A stretch of 64,000 nt of DNA, taken from the NCBI RefSeq assembly GCF_008728195.1, contig NZ_CP031599.1:1-64000 (forward strand). Reading direction: 5' to 3'. Shown here piece after piece: positions 7,411-15,123 of the stretch. Numbering within the stretch: position 1 is the first letter of the stretch; each line of letters begins with the position of its first letter. The translations under genes were made by a program, and so were the position numbers. The notes beneath the pieces are model-generated. The model did not search any database, was not told where the DNA came from, and saw only the letters and a program-made list of their open reading frames with translations. This DNA comes from Roseovarius indicus (GTDB lineage Bacteria > Pseudomonadota > Alphaproteobacteria > Rhodobacterales > Rhodobacteraceae).

Positions 7411-9623
7411 CCGCGCCCGCCCTTGCCCGCGCGCACGCGTTCGACGATCGGCCCGTGCTGGCGTGCGCGCCGCTCAAGCCGGGCCATGCCCGCGAGGACC
7501 TGTCGCGCGTCGGCGATCCAAGCTGGGATCTGGGTCCGGCCGTCTTCCGCGAGAACGCCCGGCGCTGCCACGTCACCGTGCATTTCGACGTGCTGGAAGA
7601 TGCCGATGTGCAGGCAATGATGCGCGCCTATCTCTATGCGCGTCTCAATGTCGACCTTCCCGGCCATCGTCCGAAGCTGCCGCCCAGCTGTGTGCGGCAG
7701 GCGTTCAACCGGGCGCGGCGCTTCTTCGCCTTCGTCCGCGAACGATTGGGCGCGCTGGACCTTGCCCGCATTGATCCTCCGCTGATCGACGCCTATGCAC
7801 GGCATCTCCGAGACGACCCGGCAAGGCGGCCCGTCATTGTCGGGCAGCTTCTCGAGGTCGTCATCGACTTCTATCTCTACCGCGAGCACCTTCCCGGCGG
7901 CGGCTTGTCGTTCGAACCGTGGGACGGGCGGCCACCCGCACGCGTCGCGGGCTATCGTCATGTTCCCGAGAACCGGACCCCGCGCATCCCCGAGCCGATC
8001 ATTGCGCCGCTTCTGGCATGGTCGCTGCGCTACATCACGGTATTCGCAGGGGACATTCTCGCCGCCCGGCGTGAGCTTTCCCGGCTCGAAGCGCGCCGCG
8101 ACCGGCTCTCCGTTGCGGAACAGGGATTGCCGCATGCGGAGCGCCGCCGCCGGCAACGGCAGCGACTGGCGCGCTATTTCCGGTCCCGCGCGCGGCAGGG
8201 CCGGGGCGTGCCGGTCTGGGCAAGCCCACCCAACGGTTCCGCATCCGTCGATCCGGTAAGCGGGGAGCTTCTGCCCGTCGTCAACGTGCAGCTTCTGCAT
8301 CTACACGTCGGCGTCGATGCCGCCAGGGAGCCGGCGATGCATCTCGCTCTCGCCGGCGGCGCGTCCGATCTCATCGCTGCCGCCATCGCGGATATCGGGA
8401 TCGAACCCGGCGGCATGGATACGCCGATCTCGGTCGATGCCGATCTCGGCCGGCCATGGCGGCACCGCTTTGATGCCAAATCCCTCGTCCTGGAAGAGCG
8501 CATGCTGCAGGCAGCGGCCTACGTGGTCTGCGCCTATCTGACCGGTATGCGCGATTGCGAGGTGCAGGCGATGCGCCGGGGATGCCTGACGCTTGCGCGC
8601 AGCGAGGACGGCACCGTGTCACGACACCGCGTCCGTTCCACTGCGTACAAGGGAAAGGGGGCCCGGGGAGCGTCGGCGGAGTGGGTGACCATCGAGCCCG
8701 TCGCCCATGCGATCGGGGTGCTCGAACAGTTGACCCGGCGCGCGGCTGTTGCCCATGGTCTCGATACGCTCTGGCCCGTGCTGTCAGTGACGCGAAGGAG
8801 CAAACCGCACGTCTCCGCCGAGATCGTGCGCCAGATAAACGCCTATCGTGACCACCTGAACAGGCTGTTCGGGACGGAAGAGGCGCCCGCCATACCGCCC
8901 GGGCCGGACGGTAAGCCCTGGCGGATCACGACCCGCCAGTTTCGTCGCACGATCGCATGGCACATTGCCAACCGTCCCTTCGGAACGGTGGCCGGCATGA
9001 TCCAGTACAAGCATGCATCCGTCGCCGCGTTCGAAGGCTACGCGGGTAGCAGCGCCTCGGGTTTCCGCGCCGAGGTCGAGGCGCAGCGCCGGCTCGGTCA
9101 GATCGACGATCTGCTCGAGTATTTCGACAGGCGGCGCGGCGGGGCTGACCTTGGCGGGCCGGCCGGTCCTCGTGTCGCGCGTACCCTCGACGAGACAGCC
9201 ACCGAGCTCGGGCCATTGCCGCCGATGATCGCGGACCGGTCCCGTCTGCGCATCATGCTCGCCAGTCTGGCCCGCACCCTGCATGTCGGACCGCTTGCCG
9301 ATTGCTTCTTCGATCCGGCAACCGCCCTGTGCCTCAAGCGCGTGACGGATGCCGCGGCAGGCCGCCCGCTGACAGCGCTTTGTGAACCGACCCGCTGCCC
9401 GAACGCCTGCATCGCGGAACATCACAGGCCCGTCTGGGAGCGAAGTGCTGATGAGGCACGCATGTTGCTGCGCGAGAAGCGGCTGCCCGGATTGCAGCGG
9501 GCCGCGCTCCAGCAGGAGGTTGACCGGATCGAGGGTGTGCTGGCCCGGATCGCGCCCGAGGGCGCGACGCCGCCCGTTCGGGCGGCGGTAAAGGGAGAGG
9601 GAGCTTGGGATCGGGGTGAGTGA
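7407..9623 (+). CDS. Tyrosine recombinase 3 of the trio
   Basis: 738-residue integrase-like protein, starting at the ATG that overlaps the previous stop (ATGA). An in-frame extension back to 7146 is open but lies inside the preceding gene. Catalytic signs: Arg in YLTGMRDCEVQAM, Lys in AYKGKG, the RQFRRTIAWHI box, and a terminal block YKHASVAAFEGYAG with Tyr. A Cys-rich segment follows (ADCFFD, ALCLKR, ALCEPTRCPNACI), as in the second protein, so Cys modules may be a common trait of this trio. The C-terminus (residues about 690-730) is predicted to be helical. Confidence 0.85.
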   Translation: MTAPALARAHAFDDRPVLACAPLKPGHAREDLSRVGDPSWDLGPAVFRENARRCHVTVHFDVLEDADVQAMMRAYLYARLNVDLPGHRPKLPPSCVRQAFNRARRFFAFVRERLGALDLARIDPPLIDAYARHLRDDPARRPVIVGQLLEVVIDFYLYREHLPGGGLSFEPWDGRPPARVAGYRHVPENRTPRIPEPIIAPLLAWSLRYITVFAGDILAARRELSRLEARRDRLSVAEQGLPHAERRRRQRQRLARYFRSRARQGRGVPVWASPPNGSASVDPVSGELLPVVNVQLLHLHVGVDAAREPAMHLALAGGASDLIAAAIADIGIEPGGMDTPISVDADLGRPWRHRFDAKSLVLEERMLQAAAYVVCAYLTGMRDCEVQAMRRGCLTLARSEDGTVSRHRVRSTAYKGKGARGASAEWVTIEPVAHAIGVLEQLTRRAAVAHGLDTLWPVLSVTRRSKPHVSAEIVRQINAYRDHLNRLFGTEEAPAIPPGPDGKPWRITTRQFRRTIAWHIANRPFGTVAGMIQYKHASVAAFEGYAGSSASGFRAEVEAQRRLGQIDDLLEYFDRRRGGADLGGPAGPRVARTLDETATELGPLPPMIADRSRLRIMLASLARTLHVGPLADCFFDPATALCLKRVTDAAAGRPLTALCEPTRCPNACIAEHHRPVWERSADEARMLLREKRLPGLQRAALQQEVDRIEGVLARIAPEGATPPVRAAVKGEGAWDRGE

Positions 9624-9674
9624 CGGGATGAGGAGAGCGGGAGAGGCCTGCTCCGCCCGTCCTGGAGACCTGTC

Positions 9675-10577
9675 ATGTCCCGCTCTTCCTCATCGGCCGG
9701 GCGCGCCGATGTTTATAACCGTATCACCACCGAGATCATCGCCGCCATCGAGGCAGGCACCGGCGACTGGCGTGCGCCCTGGTTCCACGACGGGAGCAGC
9801 ATCGCGCGTCCGACCAACGTTTCATCCGGCAAGCGCTATCGCGGCATAAACACTTTGGCGCTCTGGGCCACGGGCTTTGCCGCCGGATATGGCGACGGTA
9901 TCTGGGGAACGTACAAGCAATGGCAGGATGCCGGCGCGCAGGTGCGTAAAGGAGAACGCTCCACCACGGTCATCTTGTGGAGGGAGATCAAGGTTTCCCA
10001 GCAGGCCGACGACGAAGACGATGATGACGGGCATCGACGGATGTTCGCCCGCGCATTTTCTGTCTTCAACATCGCTCAAGTGGACGGGTACGAGCGCCCG
10101 GCGACCCCTGTGCTGCCCGAGGCTGAACGCCTTGCCCATGCGGAAGCGTTCATCACAAACCTGGGCGTCAAGACTGAGTTCGGTGGATCGGAAGCCTATT
10201 ATCGCCCGTCGGCCGACACCGTGTTCATGCCGCCGTTCACTTCGTTTCGCGATGCCGCGTCGTTCTACGGTGTCTGGCTACACGAGAATGGTCACGCCAG
10301 TGGCGCAAAGCACAGGCTCGACCGCGACCTTTCCGGTCGCTTTGGTTCGGCCGCCTATGCCGCCGAAGAATGCTGCGTGGAAATTCTCAGCGGGCTGGTC
10401 CTGGCAGACCTCGGGATCGCCCACCATCCGCGCCCCGATCATGCCGCCTATATTGCCTCGTGGCTCAAGGTCCTGAAAGACGACCCCAAGGCCATCTTCA
10501 CCGCCGCCAGCAAGGCGCAGCAGGCGGCCGACTGGATGCATGCGCAGCAGCCCCATGCAGAGGAGGTAGCGGCATGA
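9675..10577 (+). CDS. ardC: ArdC-like antirestriction protein, intact, cargo of the element
   Basis: 300-residue ArdC-like protein. The N-terminal ssDNA-binding domain starts DVYNRITTEIIAAIEAGTGDW and contains the GINTLALW and VRKGERSTTVI blocks. The zincin domain carries HENGH (HExxH) followed by YAAEECCVEIL, where a downstream Glu could be the third zinc ligand. Full length compared with the interrupted copy around it. It lies inside the element, 51 bp after the third recombinase gene. ArdC proteins are known to protect incoming DNA from restriction, so the element replaces the function it destroys. Its stop overlaps an ATG at 10574 (ATGA), coupling it to the chimeric reading frame downstream. 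Confidence 0.88.
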   Translation: MSRSSSSAGRADVYNRITTEIIAAIEAGTGDWRAPWFHDGSSIARPTNVSSGKRYRGINTLALWATGFAAGYGDGIWGTYKQWQDAGAQVRKGERSTTVILWREIKVSQQADDEDDDDGHRRMFARAFSVFNIAQVDGYERPATPVLPEAERLAHAEAFITNLGVKTEFGGSEAYYRPSADTVFMPPFTSFRDAASFYGVWLHENGHASGAKHRLDRDLSGRFGSAAYAAEECCVEILSGLVLADLGIAHHPRPDHAAYIASWLKVLKDDPKAIFTAASKAQQAADWMHAQQPHAEEVAA

Positions 10578-10619
10578 CCAAAACCGTTCTCATTGCCGAA
10601 AAATTTCAGAATGGGGCTG

Positions 10620-10633
10620 GACTGTCAGGATAT
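10620..10633 (-). repeat. Right terminal inverted repeat
   Basis: Read on the minus strand: ATATCCTGACAGTC, matching 12 of 14 positions of the left end. It directly abuts the right GTCGCG copy. Confidence 0.75.
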
Positions 10634-10639
10634 GTCGCG
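10634..10639. repeat. Right copy of 6-bp direct repeat (GTCGCG)
   Basis: Second GTCGCG. From its first base the codons read V-A-E-L-A-S, continuing the ardC frame broken at 4102. Confidence 0.8.
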
Positions 10640-10872
10640 GAATTGGCCTCGGTGTTCCTGGGTCAGACGCTCGGCTTCACGGCGCATACGCTCGAGATGA
10701 ATGCCGCCTACCTCCACAACTGGTTGCGCGTCCTTCGGTCAGACAAGGGTGCGATCTTCAAGCACGCCGCGGATGCGCAGCGCGCCTGCGACTATCTGAT
10801 CGCCAGATCGGAGGTGGGCAGGGCAGGGCGCAGTGCCGAGGCCGCCTGAACACACGAAGAACGGAGACGCCC

Positions 10873-11136
10873 ATGTCACGTAAGGAACCCAAGACGCTGC
10901 GGGTGGCCTGCTTCAACGACGGCCGCCGCAAGACCATCACCTTCAAACGCGGTGCCTATTGGTGGAGCTCATCCGAGGGCGCTTACCCGCTCTCGGCAGC
11001 GCTCGAGAGCATCAAGCACCAAGGCGGCTGGATCGAAACCATCCCCAACCCGAATTACAGACCCAAGGGGCTGTTCGGGCAGGGCACCTTCTGCTTCGGT
11101 CCTTCCGCCGTGCGGAAAAGAAAAAGCGGGCTTTGA
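10873..11136 (+). CDS. Small conserved-type hypothetical protein, 87 aa
   Basis: Basic 87-residue protein, not assigned to a function. It has an aromatic cluster GAYWWSSSEGAYPLSAALESI and a Pro/Gly-rich end (NPNYRPKGLFGQGTFCFGPS). GGAG lies 9 bp before the ATG, in the GACGCCCATG context. It sits between ardC and the DUF3768 gene in a same-strand series, typical of small backbone proteins on alphaproteobacterial plasmids. Its last codons (KRKSGL) form part of a GC-poor run AAAAGCGGGCTTTGA that is echoed in other intergenic regions here. Confidence 0.65.
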   Translation: MSRKEPKTLRVACFNDGRRKTITFKRGAYWWSSSEGAYPLSAALESIKHQGGWIETIPNPNYRPKGLFGQGTFCFGPSAVRKRKSGL

Positions 11137-11160
11137 GAAGGGTGTTTCAACTTCTCAAAG
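11131..11160 (+). promoter_or_regulatory. Perfect 10-bp stem upstream of the DUF3768 start
   Basis: CTTTGAGAAG and CTTCTCAAAG, separated by 10 nt. The 3' arm runs straight into the ribosome site (AAAGGAG) of the gene at 11170, so folding could limit its translation. It could also act as a weak terminator for the preceding gene. Confidence 0.6.
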
Positions 11161-11169
11161 GAGATCCCC

Positions 11170-11559
11170 ATGTCCATGACCGTTCAACCCCAGCCAGATC
11201 GTCCCGATCCGAGTGTGATCGCGGCGCAGAACGACGCGTTTCGCAAGCTCGCGTGCCTTGGAGTGCCGCCCGCGCAGCCCATCCAGGGCCGGATGCATGT
11301 CACCCGCTCGCTTATGGAGGCCGATGACGGCTTCATGGCCGAGGCGGTGAAGGCCACCGGTGAGTTTGCAACATTCGAGCCTGAGAATGATCCCGAGGGA
11401 TGGCACGATTTCGGGGCGGTCGAGATCCGGGGCGAGACCGTGTTCTGGAAGATCGATCTCTATGAAGCAGACTCGGATTTCCGCTACGGGGCTGAGACCC
11501 CGGACAATCCTGCCACCACCATGCGCGTGCTGACCATCATGCTGGCGCGCGACTGGTAG
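11170..11559 (+). CDS. DUF3768 domain protein
   Basis: 129 residues. The C-terminal half matches my recollection of DUF3768: HDFGAVEIRGETVFWKIDLY, then GAETPDNPATTMRVLTIMLA. Function unknown; the family is common on plasmids and islands of Rhodobacteraceae and Rhizobiales. The start has AAAGGAGATCCCCATG, one of several near-identical start contexts in this region. A strong terminator follows at 11597. Confidence 0.85.
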   Translation: MSMTVQPQPDRPDPSVIAAQNDAFRKLACLGVPPAQPIQGRMHVTRSLMEADDGFMAEAVKATGEFATFEPENDPEGWHDFGAVEIRGETVFWKIDLYEADSDFRYGAETPDNPATTMRVLTIMLARDW

Positions 11560-11596
11560 GGGAGGGGACTCCTCCCCCCTGACATCTGAGACGATG

Positions 11597-11636
11597 AAGG
11601 CCCGCTGCCCCTCAAAAGGGAAAGCGGGCCTTTTGT
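11597..11636 (+). terminator. Rho-independent terminator after the DUF3768 gene
   Basis: AAGGCCCGCT (11597-11606) pairs with AGCGGGCCTT (11623-11632), followed by TT. A second GC stem, GGGGAGG/CCTCCCC at 11559-11577, lies directly after the stop codon. Confidence 0.75.
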
Positions 11637-11715
11637 CGTGGTGATCCCTGAAGCCGGGGATTGGTTACGCGCGTGAAGGCGCGGGCCACACCTCACCCAC
11701 CTGGAAGGATATCCC

Positions 11716-13698
11716 ATGACCACAAGCTTTGCCCCTCTCACCGTCGCCATCGGCGATCTGGTCCCGCATCCCGCGAATGTGCGCAGCAACTCGCCGGAAA
11801 CTTATGACCCCGAGAACATCGCCCATCTGAAAGCCAGTATCGCTGTGCTGGGCCTGCTCCAGCCGCTCCTGGTTCAGAAGCTCGACGGCAAATACGCCGT
11901 GCTTGCCGGTGGCCGGCGACATGCCGCGCTGAAGGAGCTGATCGCCGACAAGGCCAGCAAGGGGTTCACGGCGAAGACCAAGGTGGACTGCCGCCTCGTG
12001 CCGGAAGACTGCGACGTGACCACGGCACTGTCGCTCGCCGAGAACATCACCCAGGCACCGATGAATGCCATCGACGAGTTCGAGGCTTTCGCCCGGATGA
12101 TGGAGGTCGACGGCCAGACGCCTGAGACGATCGCGAAGACCTTCGGCACCACGGTGGCCGCCGTGAAAGGCCGGTTGCGCTATGGCCTTATCCACCCCGA
12201 TATCCGCGCCGCGGCTCGGGGCAAGGTGATCACGCTCGACACAATGAAGGCCTTCGCCGAGCACCCAAGCCAGGAGGCGCAGCGCGAGGTTTTCGAGGCG
12301 CTCACGAAAGACGGCGGCTATCTGCAGGCCTACACGGTCCGACAGGCCCTCAAGTCCCGCGGCGTGCAGGTCAGCGACGATATCGGGGCTTTCGTGCGCG
12401 AAGACTACGAGGCGCGCGGCGGCACCGTCGCAGCCGATCTGCTGGATGAGCATTCCGTGCTTGAGGATGCGGCTCTGGTCGAGACCATCTTGCTCGAGAA
12501 GCTCGGTGCCGCTGCCGAAGAGACCCGTATGAGGCTGGGTTTTGCCTGGGCCGATGCGATGGTGCGCTATGACTACGCGACCATGGCCGACTACGGCCGC
12601 GTCTATCCCGGCCCGATCGAACCGGATGAGGCCGCCCAGAAGCGCATCGATGAGATCACCGCCGAACTCGAGAAACTGCAGCTCGAGATGGAGGATGAGG
12701 GGCTCGAGGACGGTGCCTACAACGCGCTTTACGAGCGCGTGGACGCCTTGGAAGAGGAAGCCCGCGACCTGCAGGAGGCCTACAGCGCCGAGGACCTCGC
12801 GCGGTCTGGGGTGATCGCGTCGTGGCAGGGTGGGCAGATCACGCTCCATGTTGGCCTCGTCCGCCCGGAAGATACCGTCAAAGAGGAAGGCGCGCGCGGC
12901 TCCTCGGCTAACCCGACCGGGGAGAAGGCCCCGGACGCCGGCAAAATCACCTATCCAGCCTCACTTGCTGAGGACCTCAAGACAGAGCGAGCCATGGCCC
13001 TCGGCGCCGCGATGGCGCTGCATCCGGAGGCCACGCTCGATCTAACGCTCTTCAAGCTGGTCAGTGACGTTCTGGCCATCGGCATGAGTGTCACGCAGGC
13101 GATCAAGGTCGAGGCCCGCAAGGAATACCGCAGCCATGCCAAGATGGACGAGATCGACGAGACCTCGCTCGAGCAGGTGGCCGCGGCGCATGATGTGCTG
13201 GACCTCTCGTGGCTCGATGATACCCGCCCGCCCGCCGATCAGTTCGCGGCGTTTCGCGCGCTGGAGGCCGGCGAGAAGGCCAAGCTCGTGGCCTATGCCA
13301 CGGCCAGCACCACGCAGTCCTGCTTCGCGCGGGACCGCCAGCGCGACAGCCTGATGCATGCGTTCGAGATCGAGATCATGCCCGATATCCGCGCGCATTG
13401 GACGCCGAACGCGGCGCTCTTCAATCGCTTCAAAAAGGCATGGCTCCTGAAGATCCTCGGCGAGGATCTGGGTCTGGCCCAGGAGGCGGTGACGCTGGCC
13501 TCGTCGAGCAAGAAGGAGATCGTGGCCTTCTGCGACAAGCTCTTTGCAGAGCCGTTCGCCACACTCACGGACGCGCAGCGCGCTGCCGTAGCCGCCTGGT
13601 GCCCGCCGATGATGCAGACCGCCGGTGTCGTCTGTGATGAGGCGGAGCCCGCCTCGGAATCTCCCGAGCCTGACAGCGAGGTCGCGCAAGCGGCCTGA
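11716..13698 (+). CDS. Large ParB/Spo0J-family protein
   Basis: 660-residue ParB-like protein, about twice the length of classical ParB. The N-terminal ParB domain shows VLAGGRRHAAL (the GERRxRA-type CTP-binding box) and SLAENITQAPMNAIDEFEAF. An HTH domain follows (ETIAKTFGTTVAAVKGRLRYGLI). A glutamate-rich coiled coil spans about residues 305-360 (KRIDEITAELEKLQLEMEDE). The long C-terminal part is unassigned. Because repABC plasmids carry their own RepB, this protein may serve gene regulation or another step in plasmid maintenance more than primary segregation (inference). The start follows GGAAGGATATCCCATG. Confidence 0.85.
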   Translation: MTTSFAPLTVAIGDLVPHPANVRSNSPETYDPENIAHLKASIAVLGLLQPLLVQKLDGKYAVLAGGRRHAALKELIADKASKGFTAKTKVDCRLVPEDCDVTTALSLAENITQAPMNAIDEFEAFARMMEVDGQTPETIAKTFGTTVAAVKGRLRYGLIHPDIRAAARGKVITLDTMKAFAEHPSQEAQREVFEALTKDGGYLQAYTVRQALKSRGVQVSDDIGAFVREDYEARGGTVAADLLDEHSVLEDAALVETILLEKLGAAAEETRMRLGFAWADAMVRYDYATMADYGRVYPGPIEPDEAAQKRIDEITAELEKLQLEMEDEGLEDGAYNALYERVDALEEEARDLQEAYSAEDLARSGVIASWQGGQITLHVGLVRPEDTVKEEGARGSSANPTGEKAPDAGKITYPASLAEDLKTERAMALGAAMALHPEATLDLTLFKLVSDVLAIGMSVTQAIKVEARKEYRSHAKMDEIDETSLEQVAAAHDVLDLSWLDDTRPPADQFAAFRALEAGEKAKLVAYATASTTQSCFARDRQRDSLMHAFEIEIMPDIRAHWTPNAALFNRFKKAWLLKILGEDLGLAQEAVTLASSSKKEIVAFCDKLFAEPFATLTDAQRAAVAAWCPPMMQTAGVVCDEAEPASESPEPDSEVAQAA

Positions 13699-13707
13699 GT
13701 CCTCACG

Positions 13708-13739
13708 CGACCCGCGCGAGGCATTTCCCGCGCGGGTCG
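13708..13739 (+). terminator. Perfect 11-bp GC stem after the parB-like gene
   Basis: CGACCCGCGCG and CGCGCGGGTCG, with a 10-nt loop, lie 9 bp after the stop. There is no T-run, so it may be a 3' stabilising stem or an operator instead of a terminator. Confidence 0.5.
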
Positions 13740-13770
13740 ACCCTCCCACACCCAACCGAAAGACATCCCC

Positions 13771-14364
13771 ATGGCTATTCTCAAGTTCTCTGCGTCCGCT
13801 GTTGCGGCACAGATCGCCCATGCGCGCGCCTGCAAGACCTTCCTGCCCAACTGGAACGGGCCCGTGGACAGGCCCGCCCTGATCCTGATCGTCGGCAATG
13901 GTGTGCATCTGCGCTCAAACGGCATCGATGGCACGACCACCCGTATCGTCACCACCGAACAGGCAGATCCCTCCTTCGCCTTCGCCGACGGCATGAACCC
14001 GTTTCGGGATACCGACTGGATGGCGCAGCGCCGCATGGCGTTTCGCGATCTGACCGGCCAGTTCTACACCGACATCCTGGATGACGTGCAGGTGCTCATC
14101 GACCGGGGGCGGGGGGCGATCCGGCTCGCCACCGATGGCCACAGCATCCGTGTCTTCGTGCGCCGGGCCTCGGACTATCTCATCGGCGGGACCTACGAAG
14201 TGCCCTCGGGCCTCGGCGGCACCTTCCGGGTCATCCTCAAGGATGCCTGCGATACCTTCGCGATCGTGCAGAACTGCGGCAATTGCGAGGATTTCGACGC
14301 CATGCAGCCCTACCGCGTGCCGCTCGATGCGCTGATGGAAATCGATGACCGGAGGGCGGCGTAA
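13771..14364 (+). CDS. Hypothetical plasmid-backbone protein, 197 aa
   Basis: Not assigned to a known function. Soluble, no membrane segments. Visible blocks: PALILIVGNGVHLRSNGIDG (about 36-55), MAQRRMAFRDLTGQFYTDIL, and a Cys-pair DACDTFAIVQNCGNCEDF near the C-terminus that might bind metal. The start is GAAAGACATCCCCATG. It lies between the parB-like and DUF6927-type genes in a run of same-strand plasmid genes, so it is probably part of the same backbone. Confidence 0.7.
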   Translation: MAILKFSASAVAAQIAHARACKTFLPNWNGPVDRPALILIVGNGVHLRSNGIDGTTTRIVTTEQADPSFAFADGMNPFRDTDWMAQRRMAFRDLTGQFYTDILDDVQVLIDRGRGAIRLATDGHSIRVFVRRASDYLIGGTYEVPSGLGGTFRVILKDACDTFAIVQNCGNCEDFDAMQPYRVPLDALMEIDDRRAA

Positions 14365-14386
14365 CGCGCCCTTTCTCAAACAAGCA

Positions 14387-14436
14387 TCGCCAATACCCTG
14401 CCAGGCCTGCGGCCCTCTCGGGACATTGACGACAAC
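14387..14436. repeat. Structured dispersed element, copy A
   Basis: About 50 bp, closely related to 46358-46404. The ends TCGCCAAT and ATTGACGA pair (one mismatch), CCC and GGG pair further in, and the centre is a hairpin GGCC-TGC-GGCC. In copy B the central hairpin is CGC-TGC-GCG, so the stem is kept although the bases change. It ends about 30 nt before the start codon at 14467. Confidence 0.65.
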
Positions 14437-14466
14437 AATTTCCCCAATGAGAGAAAGGACTCTGAG

Positions 14467-15123
14467 ATGGGATGGCTCTTCTATACCGATCGCCGCGTCC
14501 AGACCTACGCGGATGAGAAAGCGGAGATTGCCCGGCTCTGCACCTTCGAGAGCGACAGGCGCAAGACGGAACTGGTCAAAGCCTGCAAGGTGGGTTCGAC
14601 TTGGTACGCGGCGGCAAAGGTCACAAGTATCGATGGCTCGCCGGTCGAGGACACGACCTATGTGACCGATGCGGATGGCTCCATCACGTTCGGTGCTGTC
14701 TTCCTCACCCGATACGATGACGGCTGCTGGGGCTACAAGGACATGGAGGAAAGTGCTGGCCCGAACGAGTCTCGTGCTCCCCTTGGGCTGATCGAGCTCC
14801 TCTCCGACCTGAAAGACCCGGACAGCTATGCCCATGCCTGGCGCCAGCGCTGCCAGGACTGGGCTGCGATCCCGGACTACGAGGAAGGCGACAAGATCAG
14901 GCTCGCAGCACCTGTGACGCTCACCGATGGCAGTACCTGCCAGATTGTCACCGCGACCCACTACAGGCGCGGGCGGCAAAAGCGCCGCTGCTACCGCATC
15001 GAGGAAACTGGTGGGCTCGTACGCCTGTCGAAGGCCTCGCTTGCGGGCTCGGAGCTGCTCAGCTCCGCAAAGGGCGAGGCCAGTCCTGTGCTGGCGGAGT
15101 TTCTGGCGGGGCAGGACCCTTAG
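14467..15123 (+). CDS. DUF6927-type protein
   Basis: 218 residues. The opening MGWLFYTDRRVQTYADEKAE matches a protein family of unknown function that I recall as DUF6927, found on rhodobacterial plasmids. The middle has TYVTDADGSITFGAVFLTRYDDG and WGYKDMEESAGPNES; the C-terminal third is Arg/Lys-rich (YRRGRQKRRCYRIEE). A GAGAAAGGA site lies upstream of the ATG. The 3' end overlaps the convergent Abi-like gene by 4 bp. The structured repeat at 14387 lies in its leader. Confidence 0.7.
   Translation: MGWLFYTDRRVQTYADEKAEIARLCTFESDRRKTELVKACKVGSTWYAAAKVTSIDGSPVEDTTYVTDADGSITFGAVFLTRYDDGCWGYKDMEESAGPNESRAPLGLIELLSDLKDPDSYAHAWRQRCQDWAAIPDYEEGDKIRLAAPVTLTDGSTCQIVTATHYRRGRQKRRCYRIEETGGLVRLSKASLAGSELLSSAKGEASPVLAEFLAGQDP

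Larger units (their letters stand above)
4103..10633 (+). mobile_element. Three-recombinase (RIT/Tn554-like) element with ardC cargo
   Basis: 6531-bp element defined by three independent signs. It interrupts an ardC reading frame that resumes exactly after it. Its ends are imperfect inverted repeats (left TTATCTTGACAGTC, right end reversed ATATCCTGACAGTC, 12 of 14 matching). A 6-bp direct repeat GTCGCG flanks it. It encodes three tyrosine recombinases in one direction, joined by ATGA overlaps, plus a complete second ArdC-like protein as cargo. The plan recalls recombinase-in-trio elements and Tn554, but the second and third recombinases (595 and 738 aa) are larger than I expect for typical RIT proteins. 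A 24-bp inverted repeat lies just inside the left end. Confidence 0.85.
10574..10849 (+). pseudogene. ardC: ardC 3' part with an element-supplied start (chimeric 91-aa ORF)
   Basis: From 10634 onward this is the missing C-terminus of the ardC begun at 3374: VAELASVFLGQTLGF, then AAYLHNWLRVL and AADAQRACDYL, matching the equivalent end of the cargo ArdC. The element's right end adds 20 codons with an ATG at 10574, which overlaps the cargo stop as ATGA. A 91-residue chimeric protein could therefore be made by coupled translation. It has no HExxH motif and is unlikely to be active alone. Most likely a gene remnant. Confidence 0.75.

Noticed and set aside
4103..10633. Integrative island using a tRNA site, or an integron
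   Set aside because: No tRNA sequence at either end, no attC-like cassette array; the insertion is in a protein gene with inverted ends and a 6-bp repeat.
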